Shown here: positions 35,460 to 49,849 of the stretch, one piece after another
Numbering within the stretch: position 1 is the stretch's first letter
Layout: every line of letters begins with the position of its first letter
NCBI RefSeq assembly: GCF_002843605.1
Contig: NZ_CP025263.1
Location: 5,857,501 to 5,921,500 of the forward strand
DNA from: Pseudomonas sp. S09G 359
GTDB lineage: Bacteria > Pseudomonadota > Gammaproteobacteria > Pseudomonadales > Pseudomonadaceae
Direction of reading: 5' to 3'
Length of the DNA stretch: 64,000 nt
Program-made: the position numbers and the translations under genes
Notes under the pieces: model-generated
The model's database searches: none
Told to the model about the DNA's origin: nothing
What the model saw: the letters and a program-made list of their open reading frames with translations, nothing else

Positions 35460-35493
35460 CCCGCGCCTTTCGGGGCGCGGGTTTTAATTTTTG
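35460..35493 (+). terminator. intrinsic terminator of the DUF3015 gene
   Basis: CCCGCGCC-TTTC-GGGGCGCGGG followed by TTTTAATTTTT. Confidence 0.85.
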
Positions 35494-35541
35494 GACCCGC
35501 CTCCCCTTTGGGTCTCACTTTTACCGACTTAAGTTGCCCCT

Positions 35542-37395
35542 ATGCTCAAACGCTTTGCCTGGCTGGCACTCTTCGCTTGCGCCCCGCTGTATGCGGCACC
35601 GCATCTTGATGATCAACGTTTGCAGCAATTGGCCAACGACCCGTTCTGGTTATCCCTGGGCCACTACGAAGCCGGCAAGATCAGCGGCTGGCGCAGCTAT
35701 GTCAGCGACAAAAAATTCTTCCTCGCAGCTGATGGCGCCCACCATCCGGATGCCGAACTCAAGGCCACCGTAGAAGCACTGTATGCTCCGGCCAGCCTGG
35801 GTGAGAAACACGCCCAATGCGTTTACCCCGCACGCACCCGCTGGCTCAAGGCGCAGTTGAACCTGACCGACCTGCCCGCGCTGGAGTGCAAGGAATTCAC
35901 CCAATGGTTCAAGGACGTCGCGCCCCATAGCGCGGTGATGATTTTCCCGGCGGCCTACCTCAACAGCCCATCGTCGATGTTCGGCCACACCCTGCTGCGC
36001 ATCGACCAGGCCGACGTACAGAGCAACAACACCGCGCTGCTCAGCTATGCGATCAACTTCGGCGCCTATATCGAAGGTTCGGACAACAGCATCCTCTATG
36101 CCTGGAAAGGCCTGATGGGTGGCTACCCCGGCCTGTTCGCCCTGGTGCCCTACCAGGAAAAGCTCTCGGAATACCGTAGCCTTGAGAACCGCGACCTGTG
36201 GGAATATCGCCTGAACCTCACCGAAGTCGAGACCAAACGCATGGTCGAGCACGTTTGGGAGCTCAAGCAGATCCAGTTCGACTACTTCTTCTTCGACGAA
36301 AACTGCTCCTATCGCCTGCTGGAACTGCTGCAAGTCGCACGCCCCGGCCTGCGCCTGACCGAACAGTTTCCACTCACGGCCATCCCTACCGACACGGTCA
36401 AAGCCGTGAAGGACGCGGGCCTGGTAGAAAAAATCGACTACCGCCCGTCCCGTGAGCGCGAGCTGCTGGAACGCGCCAAGCCACTGGACGGCGACGAGCA
36501 GGAATGGGTGTTGAAGGTCAGCGACGACCAGAAACAATTGCAGGAGCCCGCCTTCAAAGCCCTGCCCCGCGAGCGCCAGGCCCTGATCATCGACGCCGCC
36601 TATCGCCTGGGCCGCTACCGCGCCAATGGCCTGGAGCGCGACACTGCACGCTCCCAGCGCAGCTTCGAACTGCTGCGCGCGATCAACCAGAACCCGGCGC
36701 CCGACCTGAAGATCACCCCGCCTGGCCTGCCGGAAAACGGCCACGAATCACGCACCTGGCAAGCCGGCATCGGCACCCGCGGTGACAAGGCCTTCGGCGA
36801 ATACGGGCTGCGCATGGCCTACCATGACCTTAACGACAACGCCGAAGGCTTCCCGCTGGGCGCGCAGATCGAGATCCTGCAGATGAAACTGCGCCAGTAC
36901 GAAGGCAACCACTGGCAACTGCAGCAACTGGACCTGGCCACCATCCGCTCCCTGACCCCGCGCAACGCCCTGCTGCAGCCCTGGTCATGGCAAGTCACCG
37001 GCGGCCTGGAGCGCGTACCCGGCAAACACGACGACGAAACCTTGGTGGCCCACGTCAACGGCGGCGCCGGCGGCACCTGGCAACTGCGCGACGACATGCT
37101 CGGCTTCGCCCTCGGCACCGTGCGCGTGGAGCACAACAACGACTTCAGTGAAGCCATCTCCCCAGCGGCCGGCTTCAATACCGGCGTGCTGTGGAAAAAC
37201 CCACTGGGCAACCTCAGCCTGGAAGCCAAGGGCGACTTCTTCACCAATGGCGAAGTTCGCCGCAGCATCAGCCTGAACCAGCAGTGGGAACTGTCCCGCA
37301 ACCTCGGCCTGCGCCTGAGTGCCCAACGCGAATACAGCCACCTTTCCACGCCAGTGAATGAAGTGATGCTCGAAGTGAAGTGGTATCACTACTGA
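35542..37395 (+). CDS. DUF4105 (Lnb-like) exported protein
   Basis: A 617-aa protein with a signal peptide (MLKRFAWLALFACAPLYA). A large periplasmic domain with FPAAYLNSPSSMFGHTLLRI and FFDENCSYRLLELLQ follows; its His and Cys are the conserved pair of the DUF4105/Lnb N-terminal domain. The C-terminal 220 residues alternate like beta strands and end in WYHY, possibly a barrel-like outer-membrane part. The Lnb domain family includes a lysophospholipid-dependent lipoprotein acyltransferase; whether this protein acts on lipoproteins is inference. Confidence 0.82.
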   Translation: MLKRFAWLALFACAPLYAAPHLDDQRLQQLANDPFWLSLGHYEAGKISGWRSYVSDKKFFLAADGAHHPDAELKATVEALYAPASLGEKHAQCVYPARTRWLKAQLNLTDLPALECKEFTQWFKDVAPHSAVMIFPAAYLNSPSSMFGHTLLRIDQADVQSNNTALLSYAINFGAYIEGSDNSILYAWKGLMGGYPGLFALVPYQEKLSEYRSLENRDLWEYRLNLTEVETKRMVEHVWELKQIQFDYFFFDENCSYRLLELLQVARPGLRLTEQFPLTAIPTDTVKAVKDAGLVEKIDYRPSRERELLERAKPLDGDEQEWVLKVSDDQKQLQEPAFKALPRERQALIIDAAYRLGRYRANGLERDTARSQRSFELLRAINQNPAPDLKITPPGLPENGHESRTWQAGIGTRGDKAFGEYGLRMAYHDLNDNAEGFPLGAQIEILQMKLRQYEGNHWQLQQLDLATIRSLTPRNALLQPWSWQVTGGLERVPGKHDDETLVAHVNGGAGGTWQLRDDMLGFALGTVRVEHNNDFSEAISPAAGFNTGVLWKNPLGNLSLEAKGDFFTNGEVRRSISLNQQWELSRNLGLRLSAQREYSHLSTPVNEVMLEVKWYHY

Positions 37396-37407
37396 TCGAC
37401 GACCCCA

Positions 37408-38030
37408 TGTGGAAGAGGGCTTGCTCCCGATAGCGGTGCATCAGTAACAGCCAGGCTGACTGACCCACCGCATTCGCGAGCAAGCCCGCTCCCACACTTA
37501 TGTGTGCCTGGCCTGAATCCTATGCCCACCGCCGATCAAATGTGGGAGGGGGCTTGCCCCCGATGGCGATGCATCAGTAACAGCCAGGCTGACTGACCCA
37601 CCGCCATCCCAGGCAAGCCAGCTCCCACACTTATGCGTGCCTGGCCTGAATCCTATGCCCACCGCCGATCAAAGGTGGGAGGGGGCTTGCCCCCGATGGC
37701 GATGCATCAGTAACAGCCAGGCTGACTGACCCACCGCATTCGCGAGCAAGCCCGCTCCCACACTTATATGTGCCAGGCCTGAATCTTGCGCCCACCGCCG
37801 ATCAAATGTGGGAGGGGGCTTGCCCCCGATGGCGATGCATCAGTAACAACCACGCTGACTGACCCACCGCATTCGCGAGCAAGCCCGCTCCCACACTTAT
37901 GTGTGCCAGGCCTCAATCCTGCGCCCACCGCCGATCAAATGTGGGAGGGGGCTTGCCCGCGATAGCGGTGCATCAGTAACAGCCAGGCTGACTGAACCAC
38001 CGCCTTCGCGAGCAAGCCCGCTCCCACATT
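37408..38030. repeat. tandem array of five 133-bp REPIN units
   Basis: Units start at 37408, 37541, 37674, 37807 and 37940, exactly 133 bp apart. Each has an inverted REP pair (TGTGGGAGGGGGCTTGCCCC on the left, AGCAAGCCCGCTCCCACA on the right) around a central GCATCAGTAACAGCCAGGCT segment, then a 40-45 bp spacer ending GCCGATCAAA. The last unit lacks the spacer. Confidence 0.95.
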
Positions 38031-38130
38031 TGGCTCGGGTATATTCGTTGCTCCATCCAATCAGGAGCTCCAAATTGGCCGAGCATGCCGTTCTAAAATA
38101 GGACATTGAAACAAGCCTTAAGATAAACCT

Positions 38131-38261
38131 GTGGCGAGGGAGCTTGCTCCCGTTGGGCTGCGCAGCAGCCCTAATAAAGAACAACCGGGTGAGGCTGATA
38201 CTCCTCAGCGCAAGGTTCTGGGGCTGCTACGCAGCCCAACGCGGGCAAGCCCGCTCGCCAC
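38131..38261. repeat. second-type REP inverted pair
   Basis: GTGGCGAGGGAGCTTGCTCC at the left and GGGCAAGCCCGCTCGCCAC at the right, with an inner GGGCTGCGCAGCAGCC / GGCTGCTACGCAGCCC dyad. It differs from the GTGGGAG-type REPs elsewhere in the window. Confidence 0.85.
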
Positions 38262-38330
38262 AGGTACAGGTACAGGTACAGATATAGATACAGGTGCAGA
38301 TGCCGGTGCAGGTGCAGGTGCAGATGCAGG
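38261..38330 (+). repeat. hexanucleotide microsatellite (CAGGTA/CAGGTG)
   Basis: About eleven consecutive 6-bp units of the form CAGGTA, CAGATA, CAGGTG or CAGATG, starting at the end of the REP pair and 120 bp upstream of the lipoprotein ATG. Confidence 0.85.
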
Positions 38331-38447
38331 GCTGGCTGCTCAAAATCCAAGACGTCCAACACCTTTCTCACCTTGCTTTCACACCTCCCCGACAAATCCC
38401 TAACTAAACTTCCCCCTATCAGCCGTGAAACGGCCAGGGAGTACGCC

Positions 38448-38804
38448 ATGTGGCGGTCTGCGGTATTGCTGTGTGCAATGGTGTGGCTGACGGGTTGCCA
38501 ATCAACCCATCAGGATTTACTCGCCAAAGGTTATCCACCGGCCTTTGCCGATGGTTTTGACGACGGCTGCAGCAGCGGCCGCCAGGCCGCAGGGGTGATC
38601 AGCGGAGAGTTTCGCAAGAATGTGCCGCGCTATCTGAAGGACCGGACTTACGCCGAAGGCTGGGAGGACGGCTTTCGCCAGTGCAAAGCCATGCGTGAGA
38701 ACGAAGAGTTGCGCGACTACAAGGATAACCACTGGGACGACCGCGAGCGCGCCTGGCAGCAGGAGAAGGACCGCGACGCCGCGCGGGCTTATCGCTCGCA
38801 ATAG
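38448..38804 (+). CDS. small predicted lipoprotein, 118 aa
   Basis: I chose the ATG at 38448 because MWRSAVLLCAMVWLTGC is a clean lipoprotein signal (lipobox LTGC); the frame is open upstream to 38373 but that part is not signal-like. The mature protein is hydrophilic, with PAFADGFDDGCSSGRQAAG and a charged C-terminal helix (RERAWQQEKDRDAARAYRSQ). No family recognised. Confidence 0.75.
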   Translation: MWRSAVLLCAMVWLTGCQSTHQDLLAKGYPPAFADGFDDGCSSGRQAAGVISGEFRKNVPRYLKDRTYAEGWEDGFRQCKAMRENEELRDYKDNHWDDRERAWQQEKDRDAARAYRSQ

Positions 38805-38874
38805 GTCGCTTTCAGACATCCATCGAAACTAATGCGCGGCGACCATGGCCCAAACTCCATAGAGGGAGAACGTC

Positions 38875-40745
<1,871 letters not shown>

Positions 40746-40884
40746 TTAGCAATTCAGATTGCACCTGAAAAGCGCAAAATGTCGCCTTTGTGAATTTAAA
40801 TGGTGCATTTGATATAAATAGCCAAGCGTTTTCGCACCAGTAAAGGGATTTCAATTTAGATCATGCACCAATAGTTAAACTGCT

Positions 40885-40966
40885 TTCGCGAGCAAGCCCG
40901 CTCCCACATTTGATCGAGTTCCAGCTTTGGAATGCAGTCGAATGTGGGAGCGGGCTTGCTCGCGAA
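40885..40966. repeat. REPIN
   Basis: TTCGCGAGCAAGCCCGCTCC inverted at 40947-40966. It lies between gdhA and ettA. Confidence 0.9.
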
Positions 40967-40998
40967 TGAGCCCAACTCGGTTTCCCTGAAACACACGC

Positions 40999-41028
40999 AA
41001 AAAAAAGCGGAGCCCGAAGGCTCCGCTT
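40999..41028 (-). terminator. intrinsic terminator of ettA
   Basis: On the minus strand: AAGCGGAGCC-TTCG-GGCTCCGCTT followed by a run of T. Confidence 0.88.
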
Positions 41029-41045
41029 GTTTAAACCAACCCAAA

Positions 41046-42710
<1,665 letters not shown>

Positions 42711-42995
42711 GGTAAACCTAGCGTCAGTGACTGATGAATTAAGCGGGCGAAACCCGTGCCAGGCCATGCGCCGCGCGGGCCGTTGATGGTCATCAATGCC
42801 TGCGTACGAAAAAAGCCTGAGTGTCTGGGGCTGGAACGCCCTCGCGTAACCGGCAAAGCTACCTGAATGCGCTTGGTCAGTCCAGCCAGGCGGGGCTGGC
42901 ACTTTGCCACAAGTCAAGGCATGCTAGCCGCCCTTCGGGCGTCCGGCTTATAGTGCACGTCGCGCGCCAGTCCAGCCAAACCGCAGGATCACAGC

Positions 42996-45900
42996 TTGTC
43001 CAAAGTCACGCCGCCAACTCCCCTGCGCGCCGCTCACATAGCGCCGGGAGCGCCCCTGCACGGCACCTTTAAAGGCGCATTGGCGACGCTTGTCCTCATG
43101 CTGCTCGCATTATTGTTCTGGCAACTGCTCGACCAGTTGCAGCAAAACCAGAAAAACCAGCAGCAATACACCATCGACTACAGCGCCGACCTGGCTGAAC
43201 AAATCAGCCTGAACATGGCCCTGAGCGCAAAAATCGCCCTCAACCTGCTACCGATGGTCGAACCGCCGCGCGACGCCGAACAGCAACAGGCCCTGATGCG
43301 CACCCTACAGCGCTCCCTGCCGGAGTTGCGCAGCGTCGCCCTGCTCGCCCCCAGCGGTGCGATGATCAGTGACAGCGCCAGCGACAGCCAGGACAGCGCC
43401 TGGCTCGAAGAATTGGTGCAGCGCAGCCATTCCCAGTCGTACTACCTGAGCAACAACAGCGACGGCACCCTTATCTATCTATTGCTGCACCAGCCGAGCG
43501 GCGGTTCACGGGTGTATTGGGCGCTGCGCCTGACGCCCAATTACCTGACCGGCCTCACCCGCCAGGATAGCCAGGGCCAACGCCCCCTGTGGGTCATCGA
43601 GAACCGCCTCAACCACCGCGTCATCAGTCGTGACAGCGGCATGCCGGCGCAATGGGCAAGCGCGCTCACCCCCGACGAACTGAACAAAAGTGTACTGGTC
43701 ACGCCCCTGAGCAAAAGCGACTGGCAGTTGCGTGGGCTGTTCGACCGCACCGCCGTGCTGGAGCAACTGCTGCCGGCGTTTATCGGCAAATGCCTGCTGG
43801 GCCTGGCGTTTTCGCTGATCCCGCTGATCGTGCTGCTGAACATGCGCCGCCGCCAGCGCCAGGTGCATGAAGGCCGCCGGCGCTACCAGGATATTTTCGA
43901 AGGCACCGGCGTGGCCCTGTGCGTGCTCGACCTGTCCGGCCTCAATGCGCATTTCGACAAGGCGCACCTGCAAACCCGCGAGCAACTGCAGGCCTGGCTG
44001 CGGGATAACCCCGAAGAACGCCAGCAACTGCTCAGGGAGCTGCGCATCACCGAGGTCAACCAGGTGGCGGTGCGCCTGCTCAACGTGGGTTCCTGCGACG
44101 AAGCCTGGGAGCGCCTGATCGATGACTGCCCGCGCAACGTGACCTCCATCGGCTACCAGATCCTCGAGGCCGTGCTCACCCAGCAAAACCAGCTGGAGCT
44201 GGAAATCCAGCTCAAGGACGTGGCCGGCAACGAACAATACCTGTGGCTGGTGATGCGCCTGCCGGAGCAACAGGACGATTTCAAAGCGGTGATCCTCAGT
44301 ATCAGCGATATCACCAGCCGCAAGCTGATCGAACTGTCGCTGGTGGAACGCGAGAGTTTCTGGTCGGACGTGGTGCGTACTGTGCCCGACCACCTGTATG
44401 TGCAGGACGTAATCAGCCAGCGCATGATTTTCAGCAACCACCACCTGGGCCACACCCTCGGCTATAACAAGGCCGAATTGCAGCAAATGGGCGAGTACTT
44501 CTGGGAAATCCTGCTGCACCCCGACGACGCCGGGCATTATCACGACTTGCGCCAGCAGCAACGGGAAGTCGGCTACACCACCCAACTGCAATGCCAACTG
44601 CGCTTCCGTCATCGCAATAACCAGTGGCGGCGCTTTGATATCCGCGAGCAGGCCCTGGCCCGGGACAAGAGCACGCAAGTCACGCGCATCATCGGCGTGG
44701 CCAAGGACATCACCGACCAGATCGAAGCCAGCGAATCCCTGCGCGACAGCGAACAGCGCTACCGCATGCTGGCCGAAAGCATCAGCGACGTAATCTGCTC
44801 CACCGACAGCCAGCTTGCGCTCAATTACATCAGCCCGTCGGTGAGCGCCGTGCTGGGTTACGACGTGGACTGGGTGTTCAAGAACGGCTGGCAGTCGATC
44901 ATCGCCAACCCGCAACAACTGGCCGGTATCTACAGCCTGGTGGAACAGGTCAGTCGCGCGCTGGGCGACGCCGAGGCGCTGAGCAAACTGCGCGATGCAG
45001 TGCAGACCCAACTGTTCCTGTTCGACTGCCTGCGCGCCGATGGCCGCAAGGTGCCGATCGAGTTGCGCCTGGTGCTGGTGTGGGACGAACACGGCGCGTT
45101 CGAGGGCATCCTCGGCGTGGGCCGTGATATCAGCCAGCAGCGCCGCGCCGAAAAAGACCTGCGCATGGCCGCCACGGTATTCGAGCACTCCACCTCGGCG
45201 ATCCTGATCACCGACCCCGCCGGTTATATCGTGCAGGCCAACGAGGCGTTCAGCCGGGTCAGCGGCTACGCGGTGGCGGATGTTCTCGACCAGTTGCCGA
45301 ACATGCTCACCGTTGACGAACAGCAGGAAGCCCACCTGCGCTACGTGCTCAAGCAACTGCACCAGCACAGCACCTGGGAAGGCGAAGTGTGGCTCAAGCG
45401 CCGCAGCGGCGAGCATTACCCGGCCTGGGTCGGCATTACCGCCGTGTTCGACGATGAAGGCGACCTGGCTAGCTATGTGTGTTTCTTCAGCGATATCAGT
45501 GAGCGCAAGGCCAGCGAACAGCGCATCCACCGCCTGGCGTACTACGACGCCCTGACCCACCTGCCCAACCGCACGCTGTTCCAGGACCGCCTGCACACGG
45601 CGCTGCAGTCGGCCGAGCGGCAGAAGTCGTGGGTGGTGCTGATGTTCCTCGACCTTGACCGTTTCAAGCCGATCAACGACTCCCTGGGCCACGCTGCCGG
45701 CGACCGCATGCTCAAGGAAATGGCCACCCGCCTGCTCGGCTGCGTGGCCGAAGACGACACCGTGGCGCGCATGGGTGGCGACGAGTTCACCTTGCTCCTG
45801 CAACCGCGGGTCAGCCGCGAAATGGCGCTGAACCGCGCGATCCACGTGGCCGAGCAGATCCTCGCCAGCCTGGTGAAACCCTTTGTACTGGAAGGCCGCG

Positions 45901-46847
45901 AGTTCTTTGTAACCGCCAGTATCGGCATCGCCCTCAGCCCCCAGGACGGCAACGAGCTGAGCCAGCTGATGAAAAACGCCGACACGGCGATGTACCACGC
46001 CAAGGAACGCGGCAAGAACAACTTCCAGTTCTACCAGGCCGACATGAACGCCAGCGCCCTGGAACGCCTGGAGCTGGAAAGCGACCTGCGCCACGCCTTG
46101 GACCAGAACGAATTCGTGCTTTATTACCAACCGCAGTTCAGCGGCGACGGCAAACGCCTGACCGGCGCCGAAGCCCTGCTGCGCTGGCGCCATCCGCGTC
46201 GCGGGCTGGTGCCACCGGGGGACTTTATCCCGGTGCTGGAAGAGTTGGGCCTGGTGGTGGATGTGGGCGACTGGGTGATCAGCGAGGCCTGCCGCCAGCT
46301 CAAGACCTGGCACCAGAACAAGGTGCGTGTGCCGAAAGTCTCGGTGAACATCTCGGCGCGGCAGTTCTCGGACGGCCAGTTGGGTACGCGCATTGCCACC
46401 ATCCTCGAAGACACCGGCCTGCCGCCGGCGTGCCTGGAGCTGGAGCTGACCGAAAGTATCCTGATGCGTGAAGTCAACGAGGCCTTGCATATCCTCGACA
46501 GCCTGAAAAACCTGGGCCTGAGCATTGCGGTGGATGACTTCGGCACTGGCTATTCGTCGCTCAACTACCTCAAGCAATTCCCCATCGACGTGCTGAAAAT
46601 CGACCGCACGTTCGTCGACGGCCTGCCGTCCGGTGAGCAGGACGCGCAGATCGCCCGCGCGATCATCGCCATGGCCCATAGCCTGAACCTGGCGGTGATC
46701 GCCGAGGGTGTGGAAACCCATGAGCAGCTGGACTTCCTGCGCGAACATGGTTGCGACGAGGTGCAGGGTTACCTGTTCGGGCGGCCGATGCCGGCGAATC
46801 GGTTTGAGGCGCAGTTCAGTAATGATGCGCTGTTCATGTTCGATTGA
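42996..46847 (+). CDS. morA: c-di-GMP sensor diguanylate cyclase/phosphodiesterase MorA
   Basis: 1283 aa. Two membrane segments (about 28-48 and 265-285) bracket a periplasmic domain. A cytoplasmic region with several PAS domains (about 450-850) follows, then GGDEF ([12 protein letters not shown], near 926) and EAL (GAEALLRW near 1057; [30 protein letters not shown]). Both catalytic motifs look intact. The inhibitory I-site RxxD reads AEDD, so product inhibition is probably lost. The start is TTG at 42996 with AGGA 7 bp upstream. Identified as MorA by architecture and by glyA next door, as in P. aeruginosa (from memory). MorA controls flagellar timing and biofilm. Confidence 0.85.
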   Translation: MSKVTPPTPLRAAHIAPGAPLHGTFKGALATLVLMLLALLFWQLLDQLQQNQKNQQQYTIDYSADLAEQISLNMALSAKIALNLLPMVEPPRDAEQQQALMRTLQRSLPELRSVALLAPSGAMISDSASDSQDSAWLEELVQRSHSQSYYLSNNSDGTLIYLLLHQPSGGSRVYWALRLTPNYLTGLTRQDSQGQRPLWVIENRLNHRVISRDSGMPAQWASALTPDELNKSVLVTPLSKSDWQLRGLFDRTAVLEQLLPAFIGKCLLGLAFSLIPLIVLLNMRRRQRQVHEGRRRYQDIFEGTGVALCVLDLSGLNAHFDKAHLQTREQLQAWLRDNPEERQQLLRELRITEVNQVAVRLLNVGSCDEAWERLIDDCPRNVTSIGYQILEAVLTQQNQLELEIQLKDVAGNEQYLWLVMRLPEQQDDFKAVILSISDITSRKLIELSLVERESFWSDVVRTVPDHLYVQDVISQRMIFSNHHLGHTLGYNKAELQQMGEYFWEILLHPDDAGHYHDLRQQQREVGYTTQLQCQLRFRHRNNQWRRFDIREQALARDKSTQVTRIIGVAKDITDQIEASESLRDSEQRYRMLAESISDVICSTDSQLALNYISPSVSAVLGYDVDWVFKNGWQSIIANPQQLAGIYSLVEQVSRALGDAEALSKLRDAVQTQLFLFDCLRADGRKVPIELRLVLVWDEHGAFEGILGVGRDISQQRRAEKDLRMAATVFEHSTSAILITDPAGYIVQANEAFSRVSGYAVADVLDQLPNMLTVDEQQEAHLRYVLKQLHQHSTWEGEVWLKRRSGEHYPAWVGITAVFDDEGDLASYVCFFSDISERKASEQRIHRLAYYDALTHLPNRTLFQDRLHTALQSAERQKSWVVLMFLDLDRFKPINDSLGHAAGDRMLKEMATRLLGCVAEDDTVARMGGDEFTLLLQPRVSREMALNRAIHVAEQILASLVKPFVLEGREFFVTASIGIALSPQDGNELSQLMKNADTAMYHAKERGKNNFQFYQADMNASALERLELESDLRHALDQNEFVLYYQPQFSGDGKRLTGAEALLRWRHPRRGLVPPGDFIPVLEELGLVVDVGDWVISEACRQLKTWHQNKVRVPKVSVNISARQFSDGQLGTRIATILEDTGLPPACLELELTESILMREVNEALHILDSLKNLGLSIAVDDFGTGYSSLNYLKQFPIDVLKIDRTFVDGLPSGEQDAQIARAIIAMAHSLNLAVIAEGVETHEQLDFLREHGCDEVQGYLFGRPMPANRFEAQFSNDALFMFD

Positions 46848-46873
46848 GACTGTGTAGTGAGGCCCCTGGCCTC

Positions 46874-46955
46874 TTCGCGAGCAAGCCCGCTCCCACATTC
46901 GACCGCATTTCAAAGATGGAACTCGGTCAAGTGTGGGAGCGGGCTTGCTCGCGAA
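46874..46955. repeat. REPIN
   Basis: TTCGCGAGCAAGCCCGCTCC and its inverse close a stem with AGGCCCC/GGGGCCC flanks. It lies between morA and glyA. Confidence 0.88.
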
Positions 46956-47087
46956 GGGGCCCTCACAGGCACCACTCATCCCTAAGTGAATCCCGCTTGT
47001 CCGCGACATGATGTCCTTTCATATGCCATCTAAAACCCATTGGGTTAGAATGCCCTCCTTTTCTGCCCCCGATCCTTGAGGACCGCC

Positions 47088-48341
47088 ATGTTCAGCCGTG
47101 ATTTGACTATTGCCAAGTACGACGCCGATCTCTTCGCCGCCATGGAGCAAGAAGCCGTGCGCCAGGAAGAGCACATCGAGCTGATCGCTTCGGAAAACTA
47201 CACCAGCCCTGCGGTGATGGAGGCTCAAGGCTCGGTCCTGACCAACAAGTACGCCGAAGGCTACCCAGGCAAGCGCTACTACGGCGGTTGCGAATACGTC
47301 GACGTGGTTGAGCAACTGGCCATCGACCGTGCCAAGGAACTGTTCGGCGCCGATTACGCCAACGTCCAGCCACACGCCGGTTCCCAAGCCAACAGCGCCG
47401 TGTACCTGGCCCTGCTGCAAGGCGGCGACACCATCCTGGGCATGAGCCTGGCCCACGGCGGTCACCTGACCCACGGCGCCAGCGTTTCTTCCTCCGGCAA
47501 GCTGTACAACGCCGTTCAATACGGTATCGATGCCAACGGCCTGATCGACTACGACGAAGTCGAGCGCCTGGCGGTTGAACACAAGCCAAAAATGATCGTG
47601 GCGGGCTTCTCTGCCTACTCGCAGATCCTGGACTTCCCACGCTTTCGCGAGATCGCCGACAAAGTCGGTGCGTACCTGTTCGTGGACATGGCTCACGTGG
47701 CCGGTCTGGTCGCAGCTGGCGTCTACCCGAACCCGGTGCCATTCGCTGACGTGGTGACCACCACCACCCACAAGACCCTGCGCGGTCCACGTGGCGGCCT
47801 GATCCTGGCTCGCGCCAACGCCGAGATCGAGAAGAAGCTGAACTCCGCCGTATTCCCGGGCGCCCAAGGTGGCCCGCTGGAGCACGTGATCGCCGCCAAA
47901 GCGATCTGCTTCAAGGAAGCCCTGCAGCCTGAGTTCAAGACTTACCAGCAGCAAGTGGTGAAAAACGCCCAGACCATGGCCAGCGTGTTTATCGAACGCG
48001 GCTTTGACGTGGTGTCCGGCGGTACTGAAAACCACCTGTTCCTGCTGTCGCTGATCAAGCAGGACATTTCCGGTAAAGATGCTGACGCTGCCCTGGGCAA
48101 AGCCTTCATCACCGTGAACAAAAACTCCGTGCCGAACGACCCACGTTCGCCGTTCGTCACCTCCGGCCTGCGCTTCGGCACCCCGGCTGTGACCACTCGT
48201 GGCTTTAAAGAAGCAGAGTGCAAGGAACTGGCCGGCTGGATCTGCGACATCCTGGCTGACCTGAACAACGAAGCCGTGATCGACGCGGTCCGTGAGAAGG
48301 TCAAGGCCATCTGCAAGAAGCTGCCGGTGTACGGCGCTTGA
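47088..48341 (+). CDS. glyA: serine hydroxymethyltransferase
   Basis: 417 aa. Interconverts serine and glycine with tetrahydrofolate, a main source of one-carbon units. The PLP-Lys motif [16 protein letters not shown] is present, with the N-terminal [12 protein letters not shown] and GGHLTHG elements. I chose the ATG at 47088 with GAGGA upstream; the frame starts 4 codons earlier. An intrinsic terminator follows. It is one of the glyA paralogues of pseudomonads. Confidence 0.96.
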   Translation: MFSRDLTIAKYDADLFAAMEQEAVRQEEHIELIASENYTSPAVMEAQGSVLTNKYAEGYPGKRYYGGCEYVDVVEQLAIDRAKELFGADYANVQPHAGSQANSAVYLALLQGGDTILGMSLAHGGHLTHGASVSSSGKLYNAVQYGIDANGLIDYDEVERLAVEHKPKMIVAGFSAYSQILDFPRFREIADKVGAYLFVDMAHVAGLVAAGVYPNPVPFADVVTTTTHKTLRGPRGGLILARANAEIEKKLNSAVFPGAQGGPLEHVIAAKAICFKEALQPEFKTYQQQVVKNAQTMASVFIERGFDVVSGGTENHLFLLSLIKQDISGKDADAALGKAFITVNKNSVPNDPRSPFVTSGLRFGTPAVTTRGFKEAECKELAGWICDILADLNNEAVIDAVREKVKAICKKLPVYGA

Positions 48342-48360
48342 TTGCAGTTGCTTGAATGAA

Positions 48361-48388
48361 AAGCCCGGCTCTTGAGCCGGGCTTTTTT
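48361..48388 (+). terminator. intrinsic terminator of glyA
   Basis: AAGCCCGGCTC-TTG-AGCCGGGCTT followed by TTTT. Confidence 0.9.
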
Positions 48389-48418
48389 ATGCCTGTCGGC
48401 ATTTGAAATGCGGTTAAT

Positions 48419-48508
48419 TGTGGGAGGGGGCTTGCCCCCGATAGCAGTGTGTCAGTCACACATTTATCTACTGACACACTCTCATCGGGGGCAAGCCCCC
48501 TCCCACAT
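48419..48508. repeat. REPIN (GGGGGCTTGCCCC type)
   Basis: TGTGGGAGGGGGCTTGCCCC at the left end is inverted at the right end; about 90 bp between glyA and yjiA. Confidence 0.9.
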
Positions 48509-48529
48509 TTGATTGCATTTCAAGGCAGG

Positions 48530-49489
48530 TCAGGGTTGGTAGACCTTGGCAAAGCCTGCGCGAATCTTGTCTTCCGGCAGCTCATCGGCAATAAACACAA
48601 TCACACTCTCCCGCGCCTCACCTTCAGCCCACTCAGTATCCCAGTCGAAGCCGTAGAGTTTCAGCACACCCTGGAACACCATCCGCCGGTCTTCCCCGGC
48701 AATATTCAGCACGCCCTTGTAGCGCAGCAGTTGCTTGCCGTGGTCTTCCAGCAGTTCGTTCATGAACTCGCTGAGGCGGTCGATATCCAGCGGCTGGTCG
48801 GTGCGCAGCACCAGGCTGGAAATGCGGTCGATGGAGGGCGCAGCACTGACCGGGCGCAGGCTCATGCCGGCGTTGAGGTTGAAGCCGCGCACATCGAGCA
48901 GTTCGGCCAGGTCGATGTTGCCGTGGTCCACCACGCGAATCGGTGCGCGGCGGTTGATGCGGGTCAGGCGCTCGCTGAGGGCGTCGAACGTGGCGGCGTC
49001 CACCAGGTCGCGCTTGCTCACCAGCAGGCGGTCGGCAAACCCGATCTGGGCCTGGGCGATGGTCTGGGTCAGGTGGTGTTCGGCGTGGGCTGCGTCCACC
49101 AGGGTGATGATGCCGTCGAGGATGTAGCGCTCGCGCAGGTCTTCATCGATAAAAAAGGTCTGGGCCACTGGCGCCGGGTCGGCCAGGCCAGTGCACTCGA
49201 TCACCAGACGGTCGAAGGCAATCTCGCCGCTGTCCAGGCGTTCCAGCAGCAGGTAGAGGGCCTTGGTCAGGTCGGTGTGAATGGTGCAGCACACGCAGCC
49301 ATTGGACAGGGTCATGACTTGCACCGGCTCTGCGCCTAACAGCTGGGTGTCGATACCGGCGTCGCTGAATTCGTTTTCGATCACCGCGATTTTCAGGCCG
49401 TGCTCGGCCTTGAGCAGGTGGCGCAGCAAGGTAGTCTTGCCGGCGCCAAGGAAGCCGCTGAGGATAGTTACCGGGATGGGAGAGGACAA
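48530..49489 (-). CDS. yjiA: COG0523-family GTPase (YjiA-like metallochaperone)
   Basis: 319 aa. A G3E P-loop GTPase with Walker A GFLGAGKTT (12-20), the metal-binding CxCC motif at residues 65-68 (NGCVCCTI), and ECTGLADP. These proteins deliver or sense transition metals such as zinc. The start is TTG at 49489: AAGGAG lies 6 bp before it, and the longer frame from 49561 begins inside a REPIN. The C-terminal CobW_C domain is present. It lies downstream of yjiX and cstA, as in E. coli btsT-yjiX-yjiA, with a REPIN between. Confidence 0.9.
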   Translation of the reverse strand: MSSPIPVTILSGFLGAGKTTLLRHLLKAEHGLKIAVIENEFSDAGIDTQLLGAEPVQVMTLSNGCVCCTIHTDLTKALYLLLERLDSGEIAFDRLVIECTGLADPAPVAQTFFIDEDLRERYILDGIITLVDAAHAEHHLTQTIAQAQIGFADRLLVSKRDLVDAATFDALSERLTRINRRAPIRVVDHGNIDLAELLDVRGFNLNAGMSLRPVSAAPSIDRISSLVLRTDQPLDIDRLSEFMNELLEDHGKQLLRYKGVLNIAGEDRRMVFQGVLKLYGFDWDTEWAEGEARESVIVFIADELPEDKIRAGFAKVYQP

Positions 49490-49520
49490 AATATTCTCCT
49501 TGAAGAAACACAAAAACAAA

Positions 49521-49609
49521 TGTGGGAGGGGGCTTGCCCCCGATAGCCGTGTGCCAGGCATTTATATGCCACTGATACACCGCTATCGGGGGCAAGCCCC
49601 CTCCCACAT
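49521..49609. repeat. REPIN (GGGGGCTTGCCCC type)
   Basis: TGTGGGAGGGGGCTTGCCCC inverted at the right end. It separates yjiX from yjiA and runs into the 5' region of yjiA. Confidence 0.9.
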
Positions 49610-49636
49610 GGGATCACTGCCAGCCCGAACTCCAGG

Positions 49637-49834
49637 TCAACAGCACTTGGGCCCACCCTTGCCGCCGTAACGAGCTTCCTGGCGTTCCCGGAAGAACGCC
49701 TTGTAGTCCATCACCGGCTTGTCCGGGTGTTTGGTTTGCATATGCTCGACGTAGGTGTCGTAGTCGGGCATGCCGACCATCAGGCGCGCGGCCTGACCGA
49801 GGTATTTACCGAGGCGACTGATGTCATTGAACAT
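49637..49834 (-). CDS. yjiX: YbdD/YjiX family small protein
   Basis: 65 aa, [20 protein letters not shown] with [18 protein letters not shown] and a C-terminal GGKGGPKCC. Members accompany CstA-type transporters; they are thought to be required for transporter function, though the mechanism is not settled. It lies 15 bp downstream of cstA in the same operon. Confidence 0.92.
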   Translation of the reverse strand: MFNDISRLGKYLGQAARLMVGMPDYDTYVEHMQTKHPDKPVMDYKAFFRERQEARYGGKGGPKCC

Positions 49835-49849
49835 GCTTGCAACCCTCGA

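Noticed and set aside
37408..38030. Possible CRISPR array from regular 133-bp repeats
   Set aside because: The repeats are long REPIN palindromes, the spacers are the same in every unit, and there are no cas genes.
43506..47009. 1167-codon open frame antisense to morA
   Set aside because: High-GC shadow of morA codons; the real domains are on the + strand.
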